Shown here piece by piece: positions 24,607-32,312 of a stretch of 44,085 bases of DNA; the first letter of the stretch is position 1, and each line of letters opens with the position of its first letter. The notes beneath the pieces were generated by a model. It saw only the letters and a program-made list of their open reading frames with translations, was not told where the DNA came from and did no database searches. Source of the stretch: Armatimonadota bacterium (lineage in GTDB: Bacteria > Armatimonadota > Fimbriimonadia > Fimbriimonadales > ATM1). A program made the position numbers and the translations under genes. The stretch is taken from NCBI GenBank assembly GCA_021324165.1, contig JAJPJR010000036.1:1-44085 (forward strand), read 5' to 3'.

Positions 24607-25077
24607 TCAGGCCACCTGATCAACGAGCACCGCGGCGTACGATTTCGCGGCGAAACTGCCTTCGTCTTCTTCGACGGCTTTTGCGATGAGGGCGAGCGAC
24701 CCTGCATTGAACGCCATTTCGTTTTCGATGAGCGTTTGGTTTTTGCGAATGATTCCTTGAACCCGCTGGGCGGCTTGAATGACTTTGTTGGCCATCGCCT
24801 GAAGCTGGCGCCCCTCTTTTGCGTCGAGGGTTTTCACCAAACACCGAAAACTTGGCTCGCTTCCGATCTGCTCGGCGATTTGGCGCGCGCAGCCTATGGC
24901 GCGTTCGTCAATCGTGCGGACCTCGGCGATCTGCCTCTCCAGTTCGGGCTGAAGCCTTTCCAGCCGAGCCGGATCGCGCAGGATGACTGCGGCCGTTTGT
25001 TCATGCAGCGCCTGAAGGAGTTTGTTGGTTTGAGCCAGATACTCCGTCCAGATTTCCTGCAAAGGTTGACTAATCAT
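24607..25077 (-). CDS. flgN: FlgN-like flagellar export chaperone
   Basis: The 156-residue product is all-helical with heptad-like Leu/Ala spacing (YLAQTNKLLQALHEQTAAVI, RLERLQPELERQIAEVRTID) and no signal, as in FlgN, the cytosolic chaperone for FlgK and FlgL. Sequence identity in this family is low, so position matters: it is followed immediately by flgK and flgL. An AAGGA eight bases before ATG 25077 supports the start. Confidence 0.85.
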   Translation of the reverse strand: MISQPLQEIWTEYLAQTNKLLQALHEQTAAVILRDPARLERLQPELERQIAEVRTIDERAIGCARQIAEQIGSEPSFRCLVKTLDAKEGRQLQAMANKVIQAAQRVQGIIRKNQTLIENEMAFNAGSLALIAKAVEEDEGSFAAKSYAAVLVDQVA

Positions 25078-25098
25078 TCGCGTTCCTTTTTGTGTTGC

Positions 25099-25125
25099 GC
25101 GAGGCGGCTGTGCGGCGCGCCTCGC
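25099..25125 (-). promoter_or_regulatory. Strong intercistronic hairpin between flgJ and flgN
   Basis: An 8-base perfect inverted repeat GCGAGGCG/CGCCTCGC (25099-25106 with 25118-25125) sits in the 74-base gap between the two genes. No T-run follows, so it is more likely an RNA-stability or partial-termination element than a full terminator. It separates the rod/ring genes from the junction and regulator genes. Confidence 0.5.
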
Positions 25126-25151
25126 GGATCTGTTTGAGCAGGATGATGGAT

Positions 25152-25766
25152 TTACCCGCCCACATTGGTGGTTGTCGTCTTAGCGTATTCGGCTGCGGCG
25201 GCTCGTCGCATCACAACGTTTTGCATGCTGTTGTAAAGCGCTTTTGCGATTCCGATTCCGCCTGCGCTCGCCATCTTGTTGGCGATCGCTTCGTTCATCA
25301 TGTCGTCATGGATTTTGGACTCCATGTTGTCGCCGAACAGCCCTTTGCCCGAAGTTGCGCGCATCTTTGCAACCAGGTCTTTCAGCATCACGCTTTCCAC
25401 ACCCTCGGCTGCGGAGTGCAGTTTTTTCAGCTCCGCTTTCACCGAAGGCGCCGAAGCGGGATCAATCGCGCTGTTCGGTCCATCCCACGGAAGAACGCTC
25501 ACCTCGCCGTCTTTCGGCGTGAGCGAAGCAGGATTGAACAGTCCGGCTGCAAGAAGCGGATTCTTGTAAACGGGCTGCGGTTCGACGATCGTGTCGGCGG
25601 TCGTTGCCGACGCCGGCGAAGCGCCGATCTGAATGGGTTGAGGAACCTCGAACACGTTGTTTGACAGCGCGGCGGGGTTCGGAGCGACAGGTGCAGCGAC
25701 CGTTGCGGGGCTTGCGATCAAGGTTGTCGAGCCGATCGCTGCTGGGGTGTAGGTTCTAATTTCCAT
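25152..25766 (-). CDS. flgJ: Rod-binding protein FlgJ (N-terminal domain type)
   Basis: The 204-residue product has a low-complexity Ala/Pro/Val-rich first half and a C-terminal FlgJ rod-binding domain: EGVESVMLKDLVAKMRATSG, GLFGDNMESKIHDDMMNEAI, MASAGGIGIAKALYNSM. The muramidase domain found in enterobacterial FlgJ is absent, as in many other phyla, so another enzyme must open the peptidoglycan. GGAGG lies eight bases before the ATG at 25766; the ATG at 25781 includes that site and is less likely. Confidence 0.9.
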   Translation of the reverse strand: MEIRTYTPAAIGSTTLIASPATVAAPVAPNPAALSNNVFEVPQPIQIGASPASATTADTIVEPQPVYKNPLLAAGLFNPASLTPKDGEVSVLPWDGPNSAIDPASAPSVKAELKKLHSAAEGVESVMLKDLVAKMRATSGKGLFGDNMESKIHDDMMNEAIANKMASAGGIGIAKALYNSMQNVVMRRAAAAEYAKTTTTNVGG

Positions 25767-25808
25767 CCCTTGGACCTCCATTTTTGGTTTTCGGATTTAA
25801 AAACACGG

Positions 25809-26951
25809 TTATTGAGTTTTGATGACGGCTTTAATCGCGCCCTGTGCCTTGAGCGCCTCGATAATCGCGATCATGTCGCGCGGGCTCACCTTCAGGGCTC
25901 GAAACAGTTTCGCCAAATCATCGAGCGTTGCGTTAGGTTTCATCACACCGATGTTCACGGTGGTTTCATCCACTTTCACATCGCTGTTCTTTTGGGTTTC
26001 TGTCGTGCCTTTGCTGAAGGGCAAAGGCTGAATGACTTCGTTGTATTGGTTGATCTTCACGGTGAGGCCGCCTTGGGCGATCATCGCTGGGCCGATCTTC
26101 ACGTTGCCGCCGACGACGATGGTGCCGGTGCGTTCGTTGATCACGATCGTGGCCTCAACGTCGGGAACAACGCTCAGCAGTTCGATTTTGCTCAGCGCCG
26201 TTACGGGATCGAAATTCGCGCCTGCCAGCGGAGTGATTTCAACGCCGCCTCCATCTTGAGCGGCAGCCCGCACTTCAGGCATCGCTGCATTGATCGCATC
26301 AGCAACGCGCATCGCGGTCGTAAAATCAGGATCGCGCAGTTCCAAATACAACGACCCGTTGAATTCGATCTGCGTAGGCACCGCTTGTTCCACGATGGCG
26401 CCATCGGTAATCAACCCGACGTTGGTGTGATTCTTCTGTCGGCTTGTGCCTCCGGAAGAAAAGTTGAAACCTCCGATGCTCACCGGTCCCATCGCAACCG
26501 CAAACGCCACACCTTTGTTGCCTGGCGCATACAACGGGGTTTGCAGCAGATAACCGCCCTGCAAACTTTTCGCGTCGCCGATCGAGCTCACCGTAACGTC
26601 AATCCGATTTCCTGGGCGCGCATAAGGCGGAAGCTCCGCGGTTACCATCACCAGTGCCACGTTTTTCAGATTGATCTGTCCGGCATCGGGCTTCACGCCG
26701 TAATCTTTCATCAAGTTCACGATCATCTGCTGCGCCCAGGGCGAGTTCTTTGTGTCCCCGGTTCCTTCCAATCCCACCACAACTCCGATGCAGCTCAACT
26801 GGTTGGATCGCACGCCGCGAACGCGCGCAAGATCTTTAATGCGCACCGAAGGGCCGTCGTTCGATGATCGGTCGTTGACAATCGGCTTTGCCTTCTGCGA
26901 AACGCCGCTTGCGCACAAACTCAGCACTGCAATGCTAAACAACATCTTCAT
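25809..26951 (-). CDS. flgI: Flagellar P-ring protein FlgI
   Basis: The 380-residue product has a signal peptide (MKMLFSIAVLSLCASGVS) and typical FlgI segments: VRIKDLARVRGVRSNQLSCI, GVVVGLEGTGDT, KNVALVMVTAELPPYARPGN, VTVSSIGDAKSLQGGYLLQT, and the C-terminal KVSPRDMIAIIEALKAQGAI. FlgI polymerises in the periplasm around the rod at the peptidoglycan layer. A P-ring gene implies a diderm cell. It starts nine bases after flgH. Confidence 0.97.
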   Translation of the reverse strand: MKMLFSIAVLSLCASGVSQKAKPIVNDRSSNDGPSVRIKDLARVRGVRSNQLSCIGVVVGLEGTGDTKNSPWAQQMIVNLMKDYGVKPDAGQINLKNVALVMVTAELPPYARPGNRIDVTVSSIGDAKSLQGGYLLQTPLYAPGNKGVAFAVAMGPVSIGGFNFSSGGTSRQKNHTNVGLITDGAIVEQAVPTQIEFNGSLYLELRDPDFTTAMRVADAINAAMPEVRAAAQDGGGVEITPLAGANFDPVTALSKIELLSVVPDVEATIVINERTGTIVVGGNVKIGPAMIAQGGLTVKINQYNEVIQPLPFSKGTTETQKNSDVKVDETTVNIGVMKPNATLDDLAKLFRALKVSPRDMIAIIEALKAQGAIKAVIKTQ

Positions 26952-26960
26952 CCGTATCTC

Positions 26961-27542
26961 CTAAAAGAGCCAATCCAAAAGCGTCGAGATGATCCCTTTG
27001 CGCTGGCGGTCGCCGACGGTTCCCTTGCCGTCATAAGTGATGCTCGCCTGAGCGACCGATTCACTGAGAACCGTGTTGTCAGAACGGATATCGTCGGAGC
27101 GCACGATGCCTTGAATCACCCACTTTTGGGTCTCTTTGTTCACTTGAATAAACCGCGTGCCCTCGATCAAAAGATCACCGTTGGGAAGCACTTTTTTCAC
27201 CAGCACAGTGAGCCGGCCTGCAACCGAACCCTGCCTTGTGGTGGATCCCGAACCCGACATTTCAAACGTGTCTTCGATGCCCAATTTGGGAATGAGTGCG
27301 CGCAAAACCGGACCGACGCCCGGAGTAACCGAACCTTTATCCGACTTCGAGCCTTTGGTTGCGGCCGTAGCGGATGCCGACGAGGTTTCGCTCACCAAAA
27401 TCGTGAGCACATCACCCGGCCTGCATGCGGTTCGATCCGCAAACGGGCTTCGAGCTCCGTCGTTCCAAAGCGATCCCGGATTCTGCTGTGCGCCCGCCGA
27501 ATTGGCGATTGCGAATGTCAAAAGAACGATGTGCAGTTTCAT
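26961..27542 (-). CDS. flgH: Flagellar L-ring protein FlgH, lipobox absent
   Basis: The 193-residue product matches FlgH: SLWNDGARSPFADRTACRPG, DVLTILVSETSSASATA, GRLTVLVKKVLPNGDLLIEG, and the C-terminal YDGKGTVGDRQRKGIISTLL. FlgH forms the outer-membrane ring. It is normally a lipoprotein, but here the signal (MKLHIVLLTFAIANSAGAQQ) has no Cys at the cleavage site, so a signal peptidase I site is predicted and the lipid anchor would be missing. The ATG overlaps the flgA stop (ATGA). Confidence 0.95.
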   Translation of the reverse strand: MKLHIVLLTFAIANSAGAQQNPGSLWNDGARSPFADRTACRPGDVLTILVSETSSASATAATKGSKSDKGSVTPGVGPVLRALIPKLGIEDTFEMSGSGSTTRQGSVAGRLTVLVKKVLPNGDLLIEGTRFIQVNKETQKWVIQGIVRSDDIRSDNTVLSESVAQASITYDGKGTVGDRQRKGIISTLLDWLF

Positions 27543-28657
27543 AAATTCACCTCCACGCTTCCGTCAGATTTCAAACTGCCGATCAGTTCCGCCCGCGTCG
27601 GCTCGACCACAACTTTCACATGGCCGTCAGTTCCAACCCAGGTGATTCGTCCGGTGGCTTCCACGCTGATGGCGCCTGAAATCAGCACCACGCGCACCAT
27701 GTCTCCCACTCGAGCCGTGATCGGCACGTTTGTAACGTTCGCTGTGCCTGTTTTGTTGATGACAAGCTGTTGGCTGAACAGCCGTTCCGAGCCGATCTTT
27801 GCTTCAACCGCCAAAATCACCGATTTTGTGGTTTCAGAAACCGATCTGAATGTGTACTCGATGTCGCCGAGCGGCACCGATCGTTCCGCGATCGGAGTAA
27901 TGAGAACACCGGATGAAAGCGTGGGAAGCTCATCGGCGATCCATTTGCGAGTTGCGCTCCAAATCTCTTCGCCTTTCAAAACGCGGCTTTTGCGGATGAC
28001 AACCGCTTTTTCCGGCACTTGAATTTCAATGCCATCCAGCGCGATTCTTGCGGATCGCAAAGCCGACTGAATCGTCGCGGCTGTGATCACGCGCGGCACG
28101 TCCAGCGGCGGAGCCAGGCCGATCACCGCCTCGCTGATGCGTGTCGCCATCGGTTCGGGCCCTTCAACTTTGGCGATATCGCCGATGGTGATCGAGGCAG
28201 ATTGGATTTCAGAACGCTCGTTCACCACAATCGAAGGCAAGTTCGATGCGTTATGCGGCGCAACGTTTTTTCCCGTTCGCACAGCGCCGAATCCTGCATC
28301 GCCGGGTTTGCCGAGGGTCGGTTTTTCAATGAACAGCAGCACGCCTTTCAGTTCGGCGGGCTTGGAATCGGCGGGAAATTTTGCGAGCGTAATCTGCGCA
28401 ATCGTTACGGTTCCGCGCGGCAGTTCGGCTGAAATCAAGCCGTGCGAATCCACATTCAACGCCGAGGCTTCTGCCGGGACGTACACCGGCGGCGTAAGGG
28501 GGAAACCGCCGGCGTGCGTCAGTTTTCCGTTCACAACCGTGAACGTTCCGGACTTCACGTAAGCCAAACCGCTTTCTGCTTCCAGCCGCAAATACCCTTC
28601 GCCAACCACTTGAAGTTGAATCGGCGCAAGCGCAATGAGCATCGTTGTAAGAATCAT
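27539..28657 (-). CDS. flgA: FlgA P-ring chaperone with N-terminal FlgG-like domain
   Basis: The 372-residue product is longer than ordinary FlgA. After a short hydrophobic start, residues 17-128 follow the FlgG hook-like domain pattern (AYVKSGTFTVVNGKLTHAGG, FPLTPPVYVPAEASALNVDS, then IAQITLAKF and a late PGDAGFG). The axial helices of FlgG at both ends are absent. Residues about 142-372 are FlgA: EIQSASITIGDIAKV, RVITAATIQSALRSARIAL, then a SAF-like region (VIRKSRVLKGEEIW) and the C-terminal half ending VEVNL. FlgA is the periplasmic chaperone for P-ring assembly; the FlgG-like part may dock it on the rod, which is inference. It lies nine bases after flgG. Confidence 0.9.
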   Translation of the reverse strand: MILTTMLIALAPIQLQVVGEGYLRLEAESGLAYVKSGTFTVVNGKLTHAGGFPLTPPVYVPAEASALNVDSHGLISAELPRGTVTIAQITLAKFPADSKPAELKGVLLFIEKPTLGKPGDAGFGAVRTGKNVAPHNASNLPSIVVNERSEIQSASITIGDIAKVEGPEPMATRISEAVIGLAPPLDVPRVITAATIQSALRSARIALDGIEIQVPEKAVVIRKSRVLKGEEIWSATRKWIADELPTLSSGVLITPIAERSVPLGDIEYTFRSVSETTKSVILAVEAKIGSERLFSQQLVINKTGTANVTNVPITARVGDMVRVVLISGAISVEATGRITWVGTDGHVKVVVEPTRAELIGSLKSDGSVEVNL

Positions 28658-28666
28658 CTGTTATTC

Positions 28667-29455
28667 CTATCGCTTGATCTGGTTGGTGGTGTTGAGCATT
28701 TCGTCGGCTGCCATGATCGCTTTCGAATTAACTTCGTAAGCGCGCTGCGCCATGATCATGTTGATCATCTCATCCACCATCGAAACGTTTGAACCTTCCA
28801 AAAACCCCTGCTCCAAAGAGCCCGAGCCGTTTTGTCCGGGAACCGCTTCAACGGCGTCGCCGCTCACCGTGCTTGCGTGGTAAAGGTTTTTGCCGATGCG
28901 TTCCAAACCCCCGGGGTTGCCAAACAGAAACAGTTGAATGTTTCCAAAAGCCTGCGGCTCGCTGCTTGTGCCCGTTTGGCCATACACCGAACCATCGGGC
29001 CCGATCGTGATGGTCGTCGCATCGGTGGGAATCGTAATGTTGCCCGCAACGGGATAACCGTCGTTGGTAACAAGCGTGCCGCTTGCGGTGCGGGTGAACG
29101 ATCCATCTCGCGTGTATGCAAGCGTGCCGTCGGGAAGCTGCACTTGGAAAAACCCGTTGCCTTTGATGGCCACATCGAGATCGCGTCCGGTTGTGAGCAG
29201 CGGGCCGTTGGCGAAACTCGAAGTGTTCATCGTGAACTTCGCGCCAAGCCCGATCTGCTGCGAAGCGGGCAGCGCCCCGCCGCCGCCGTTGTCGGCAGCG
29301 CCTGCGCGCACGGTTTGATACATCAAGTCTTGAAACTGCGCGCGGCTGGCTTTGAACGACGTGGTGTTGACGTTCGCCAAGTTGTTGGCGATCGTGTCAA
29401 GGTTCCTCTGTTGCGCGGCCATTCCTGTGGCCGCCGTTGTCAGCGATCGAAGCAT
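28667..29455 (-). CDS. flgG: Flagellar distal rod protein FlgG
   Basis: The 262-residue product is a standard FlgG: N-terminal MLRSLTTAATGMAAQQRNLD with TIANNLANVNTTSFKASRAQ, the D1 region GNGFFQVQLPDGTLAYTRDG, and C-terminal LEGSNVSMVDEMINMIMAQR followed by AYEVNSKAI. FlgG subunits form the distal rod through the P and L rings. AAGGAG eight bases upstream of ATG 29455 fixes the start. Confidence 0.97.
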   Translation of the reverse strand: MLRSLTTAATGMAAQQRNLDTIANNLANVNTTSFKASRAQFQDLMYQTVRAGAADNGGGGALPASQQIGLGAKFTMNTSSFANGPLLTTGRDLDVAIKGNGFFQVQLPDGTLAYTRDGSFTRTASGTLVTNDGYPVAGNITIPTDATTITIGPDGSVYGQTGTSSEPQAFGNIQLFLFGNPGGLERIGKNLYHASTVSGDAVEAVPGQNGSGSLEQGFLEGSNVSMVDEMINMIMAQRAYEVNSKAIMAADEMLNTTNQIKR

Positions 29456-29506
29456 AGGTTTTTATCTCCTTGCCGTTTCCGGCATCTCGATCGCCTTGCG
29501 CTGACT

Positions 29507-29554
29507 CGGTCTCTTCATTCGATCAGAGACCGCTGCCTCCTGGGCTTATGCCCA
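29507..29554 (-). promoter_or_regulatory. Two hairpins in the flgF-flgG gap
   Basis: In the 109-base gap, CGGTCTC (29507-29513) pairs with GAGACCG (29526-29532), and TGGGC (29541-29545) with GCCCA (29550-29554). On the minus strand the small hairpin comes first, after the flgF stop. Neither is followed by a T-run. They may adjust mRNA stability or read-through from the sigma-28 promoter into flgG. Confidence 0.4.
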
Positions 29555-29564
29555 AAGGTCCGGC

Positions 29565-30287
29565 TTATCGGTTCGCAAGGCTTCGAATCAGTTCATCGGT
29601 CAATTCATCTTGGGTTCTAATGGCACGCTGCGATGCGTCGAAATTCCTCTGCAATTCGATCATTTCGACCATCGTTTGAATCGCATTGACGTTCGAGCCT
29701 TCCAGCGATCCGGAAACCAGTTTCGGATCAGTTGCAGGCTGCGGGTTTCCCGTGTAAAGGTTTTGCCCAGCTTTGGTCAAACTGCCTTCCACCACGTCAA
29801 GCACCGCTTGCTCCACTCCATCAACTTGAACCGCGCCGTTGGGAGCGATTTTTATGTTGGCGGAGTTGCCGTTTGTAATCTGAATCGGCCTTTCGGTTGC
29901 GTCCAAATACGCATATCCGCTTGCGTTGACCAAGCTGCCGTCGCTGTCAATGTGCATCGCTCCGTCGCGTGTGTAGCGGATGCCATCGGGTGTTTGCACG
30001 GCGAAAAACTGATTCGGTTTTTCAAGGCGAACGTCCAGCGGATTGTCGGTGGGAATCGCCGGGCCGTTTTCGTCAATGCTCATCTCCTGCGCAAGAACGG
30101 GGCCCGATCCGATCTTTCCGACCGGTCGGTTTTCAACGCTCATGTTGCGCTCGAGAAAATCGCTGAATGCGACTTCGTCGCGCTTGAAGCCTGTGGTGCT
30201 GATGTTTGCCAAATTGTTGGCAAGAACATCGAGCCTTGCTTGGCTTGCGCGCATTCCTGCGGCAGATGCGATGATTCCGCGTGTCAT
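29565..30287 (-). CDS. flgF: Flagellar proximal rod protein, FlgF type
   Basis: The 240-residue product belongs to the FlgF/FlgG family: N-terminal IIASAAGMRASQARLDVLAN with NLANISTTGFKRDEVAFSDF, central FFAVQTPDGIRYTRDGAMHI, and C-terminal LEGSNVNAIQTMVEMIELQR. It is shorter than FlgG and first in the operon before flgG, the position of flgF (or its equivalent flhO), so FlgF is the best call. A CGGAG lies two bases before ATG 30287, too close to be a good ribosome site, and the sigma-28 promoter starts transcription only a few bases upstream. Confidence 0.88.
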   Translation of the reverse strand: MTRGIIASAAGMRASQARLDVLANNLANISTTGFKRDEVAFSDFLERNMSVENRPVGKIGSGPVLAQEMSIDENGPAIPTDNPLDVRLEKPNQFFAVQTPDGIRYTRDGAMHIDSDGSLVNASGYAYLDATERPIQITNGNSANIKIAPNGAVQVDGVEQAVLDVVEGSLTKAGQNLYTGNPQPATDPKLVSGSLEGSNVNAIQTMVEMIELQRNFDASQRAIRTQDELTDELIRSLANR

Positions 30288-30301
30288 ATCTCCGTATTGG
30301 T

Positions 30302-30328
30302 TTATCGGAGTTGTCTTGGAATCGTTTA
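30302..30328 (-). promoter_or_regulatory. Sigma-28 (FliA) promoter of the flagellar operon
   Basis: On the minus strand TAAA (30325-30328), 15 bases, then TCCGATAA (30302-30309). The sigma-28 consensus is TAAA-N15-GCCGATAA, so 11 of 12 defined bases match with exact spacing. The -10 ends 14 bases before the flgF ATG, placing the start site about seven bases before the codon. It implies that this rod/ring operon depends on a FliA-type sigma factor. Confidence 0.75.
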
Positions 30329-30423
30329 GGCATCAGAGCTTGCAATCTTCTGGAGGGTTGAAGAGCCCCTAAGCAGCCGCCGACGATCGCGGGAATGGGG
30401 GTCGGTGCCCAGTCTTGTTCTAT

Positions 30424-30630
30424 CCTTCCCCCTGGATTTAGGGGGAAGGTGGCGCGGAGCGCCGGAAGGGGGTTCGTCGTCATGGCACACCCCCTTCACC
30501 GTTCGCTTCGCTCACGGGGCTTCCCCCTGCTTCCCGGGGGCAGCGTGGAAAAGGGGGCAGCGGGGAGGGATGAGAGCGTGGATTGCACACATTCCATCCT
30601 TCCCCCTGCATTTAGGGGGAAGGTGGCGCG
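30424..30630. repeat. Palindromic intergenic repeat block, copy 3
   Basis: Two CCTTCCCCC/GGGGGAAGG hairpins (30424-30449 and 30598-30623) flank the CACCGTTCGCTTCGCTCACGG segment and a CCCCCT...GGGGGC module with a changed loop. The GGCGC/GCGCC hairpin and the GCGTGGATTGCA link are present too. Between the modules is a G-rich, imperfectly duplicated stretch (30547-30575). The block fills most of the divergent gap between flgF and the sigma factor gene (30288-30684), where no gene is seen. Confidence 0.8.
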
Positions 30631-30684
30631 ACGAAGACCCATTAAACGGCCTGCACAGCCGAAAACAGTCAAAATGTTCAACCA

Positions 30685-31383
30685 ATGGGGGAGCCGGGGA
30701 AGATCGGGAACCTGGCCGATCAACTGGAGCAGTTGCGGCCCCGCCTTTCGGCGTTCGTTTCCAAAAAGACCCGCAACCGGGCCGACGCCGAGGAGATCAC
30801 CCAGCAGACCATGCTGATCGCCTTCCAAAACCTTGAACGGTTCCGGGGTGATTGTCCCCTGAGTCACTGGGCTTTCCGGATAGCCGCCCACGCCTGCACC
30901 CGCTACTACCGCAGGCTGGGCTCAAAAGAAACATCAATAGACGACCTTCCCGAAAACCTTGTTCCCGCCGCGCAACAACAACGTTCAGAAGAGTCTCCTG
31001 ATGCCGTGGACCGAAACCTGTGGCTGCAAAGAGTGATCGAGGTTGCGCAGGAAGCATGCACGCCAACAGAGTTTCGTGTGATGATGATGATGTATCAAAC
31101 TGGATCGCTTGACGAAGCAGGAACCTTGCTGAAAATGAACGGTGCAACTGTGCGAAGCCATTTCCTGCGCGGCCGCGCGAACCTTATGGCGAAACTGATT
31201 TTGGAAGCGCCCGATCTGATCGGCGGCAAGTTGGAACTGGATGCGGCGATCGGAAAGGCGCAAAACGATCAGGAAGGCTTTTCGAAAGCGGAGCAGGAGG
31301 CGTTGGCATCGCCTGACAAACGGTCGAAGGCGTATCGCTCGGCCTGTTTGAAAATTGCCAGGCATCTGCCGAATCCGTTTTGA
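30685..31383 (+). CDS. ECF-type RNA polymerase sigma factor
   Basis: The 232-residue product has sigma region 2 at about residues 20-80 (DAEEITQQTMLIAFQNLERF, then LSHWAFRIAAHACTRYYRRL, the -10 recognition helix) and a region 4 helix-turn-helix at about 113-170 (GSLDEAGTLLKMNGATVRSH), with no region 1 or 3, so it is an ECF sigma. About 60 extra residues follow region 4, a C-terminal extension of the kind that can regulate ECF activity. It is the first gene of a three-gene set with an anti-sigma-like protein and a TPR-CHAT protease. ATG 30685 lacks a ribosome site. The target promoter cannot be read from this window. Confidence 0.9.
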   Translation: MGEPGKIGNLADQLEQLRPRLSAFVSKKTRNRADAEEITQQTMLIAFQNLERFRGDCPLSHWAFRIAAHACTRYYRRLGSKETSIDDLPENLVPAAQQQRSEESPDAVDRNLWLQRVIEVAQEACTPTEFRVMMMMYQTGSLDEAGTLLKMNGATVRSHFLRGRANLMAKLILEAPDLIGGKLELDAAIGKAQNDQEGFSKAEQEALASPDKRSKAYRSACLKIARHLPNPF

Positions 31384-31405
31384 TGAATCCATGGGGAAAA
31401 ACAGC

Positions 31406-32305
31406 ATGAGCGTGCGAAAAGAAGAACCGCGAAACAGATTCGACGAAGCGTTGAAAACCGCGCTTCAAACCGCGCCGGCAGAAGGGTGTCCCGAACCTGA
31501 AGAAGTGGAGCAGGCGGTTGTGTTGGGCAAAAGGTTCGTGCGCTGGCATCAGGTGATGGATCATGTCGCAGCCTGTAAATCTTGCCTGGAAACCGCCCAG
31601 ACCTTCGAAAAACTTGAGCGCGCCAAAAAGATTTCGAAGATGGCATGGTTGAAAAAGTTCGCTGAAACGCACATAAGGGTAGATGACGGATTGCGAGACG
31701 GCGCGACGAAACTTCCTAAGTGGTGCTTGGCGTTTCTCAGGCAGTTCTCTTTCGAGGCGCCGGCTGCGGCGTATCGGGCTGCGACGACCAACCGGCAGCC
31801 AGCCGTTCGAGTCGCATCTCCTCCATTAGAAAACTCGTCGGTTGTGTCGTTCCCAGCCGCGATCGCATGGCGCGAAACGCCGGGGGCAATCGGATATGAG
31901 GTTTCGCTCGAGCAGTCTCGCCCCGGCATCGGAAACGGTTTTGAAACGGTTGCGAAAGCGGTAACCGAGCGCCCCGAGTGGGTGCACGGTGCGCGCATAA
32001 AACCTGGGCGCCGTGTTCGAATTCGCATTCGGCCTCGATGCGGTGATTTGGAACTGAGCGCGACGACCGTCGAGACCGCGGTCGAATTCCGCACGCTCTC
32101 GAACAAGCAGCGCGAGCAGGCGGAATGGGCGATTGATGCCGCTCCGGCGGCGCCGCTTACTGCGGCAATCGTGCTTTCGGCACTGGGTTTGCATATCGAG
32201 GCGCTGAAAGCGGCGGAACGAATCGCCGAAAACGATCAGCGCAAAAAACTTGAAGCGCACATCGCATCGAAGATCGAAGCGCGGCGGGCGGAAATGGGCG
32301 ATTAG
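31406..32305 (+). CDS. Soluble anti-sigma-like protein with zinc motif and FN3-like domain
   Basis: The 299-residue product begins 22 bases after the sigma gene. CPEPEE at Cys28 and H-x3-C-x2-C at His53, Cys57 and Cys60 form the zf-HC2/ZAS pattern of ECF anti-sigma factors. No membrane segment follows, so it would be cytosolic. Residues about 160-245 are strand-rich with AIAWRETPGAIGYEVSLEQ, as in FN3-like domains, and the last 60 residues are helical. The gene order suggests that it binds the ECF sigma and is the natural substrate of the CHAT protease encoded seven bases downstream; this is inference. ATG 31406 has GGGGA nine bases upstream; ATG 31391 would add five residues. Confidence 0.75.
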   Translation: MSVRKEEPRNRFDEALKTALQTAPAEGCPEPEEVEQAVVLGKRFVRWHQVMDHVAACKSCLETAQTFEKLERAKKISKMAWLKKFAETHIRVDDGLRDGATKLPKWCLAFLRQFSFEAPAAAYRAATTNRQPAVRVASPPLENSSVVSFPAAIAWRETPGAIGYEVSLEQSRPGIGNGFETVAKAVTERPEWVHGARIKPGRRVRIRIRPRCGDLELSATTVETAVEFRTLSNKQREQAEWAIDAAPAAPLTAAIVLSALGLHIEALKAAERIAENDQRKKLEAHIASKIEARRAEMGD

Positions 32306-32312
32306 ACGGCCT

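Noticed and set aside
25770-26867. A 365-codon plus-strand frame opposite flgI
   Set aside because: Antisense shadow of flgI; no promoter or ribosome site.
29566-29576. A second CCGATAA on the minus strand at the end of flgF
   Set aside because: No TAAA lies 15 bases upstream, so it is not a sigma-28 promoter.
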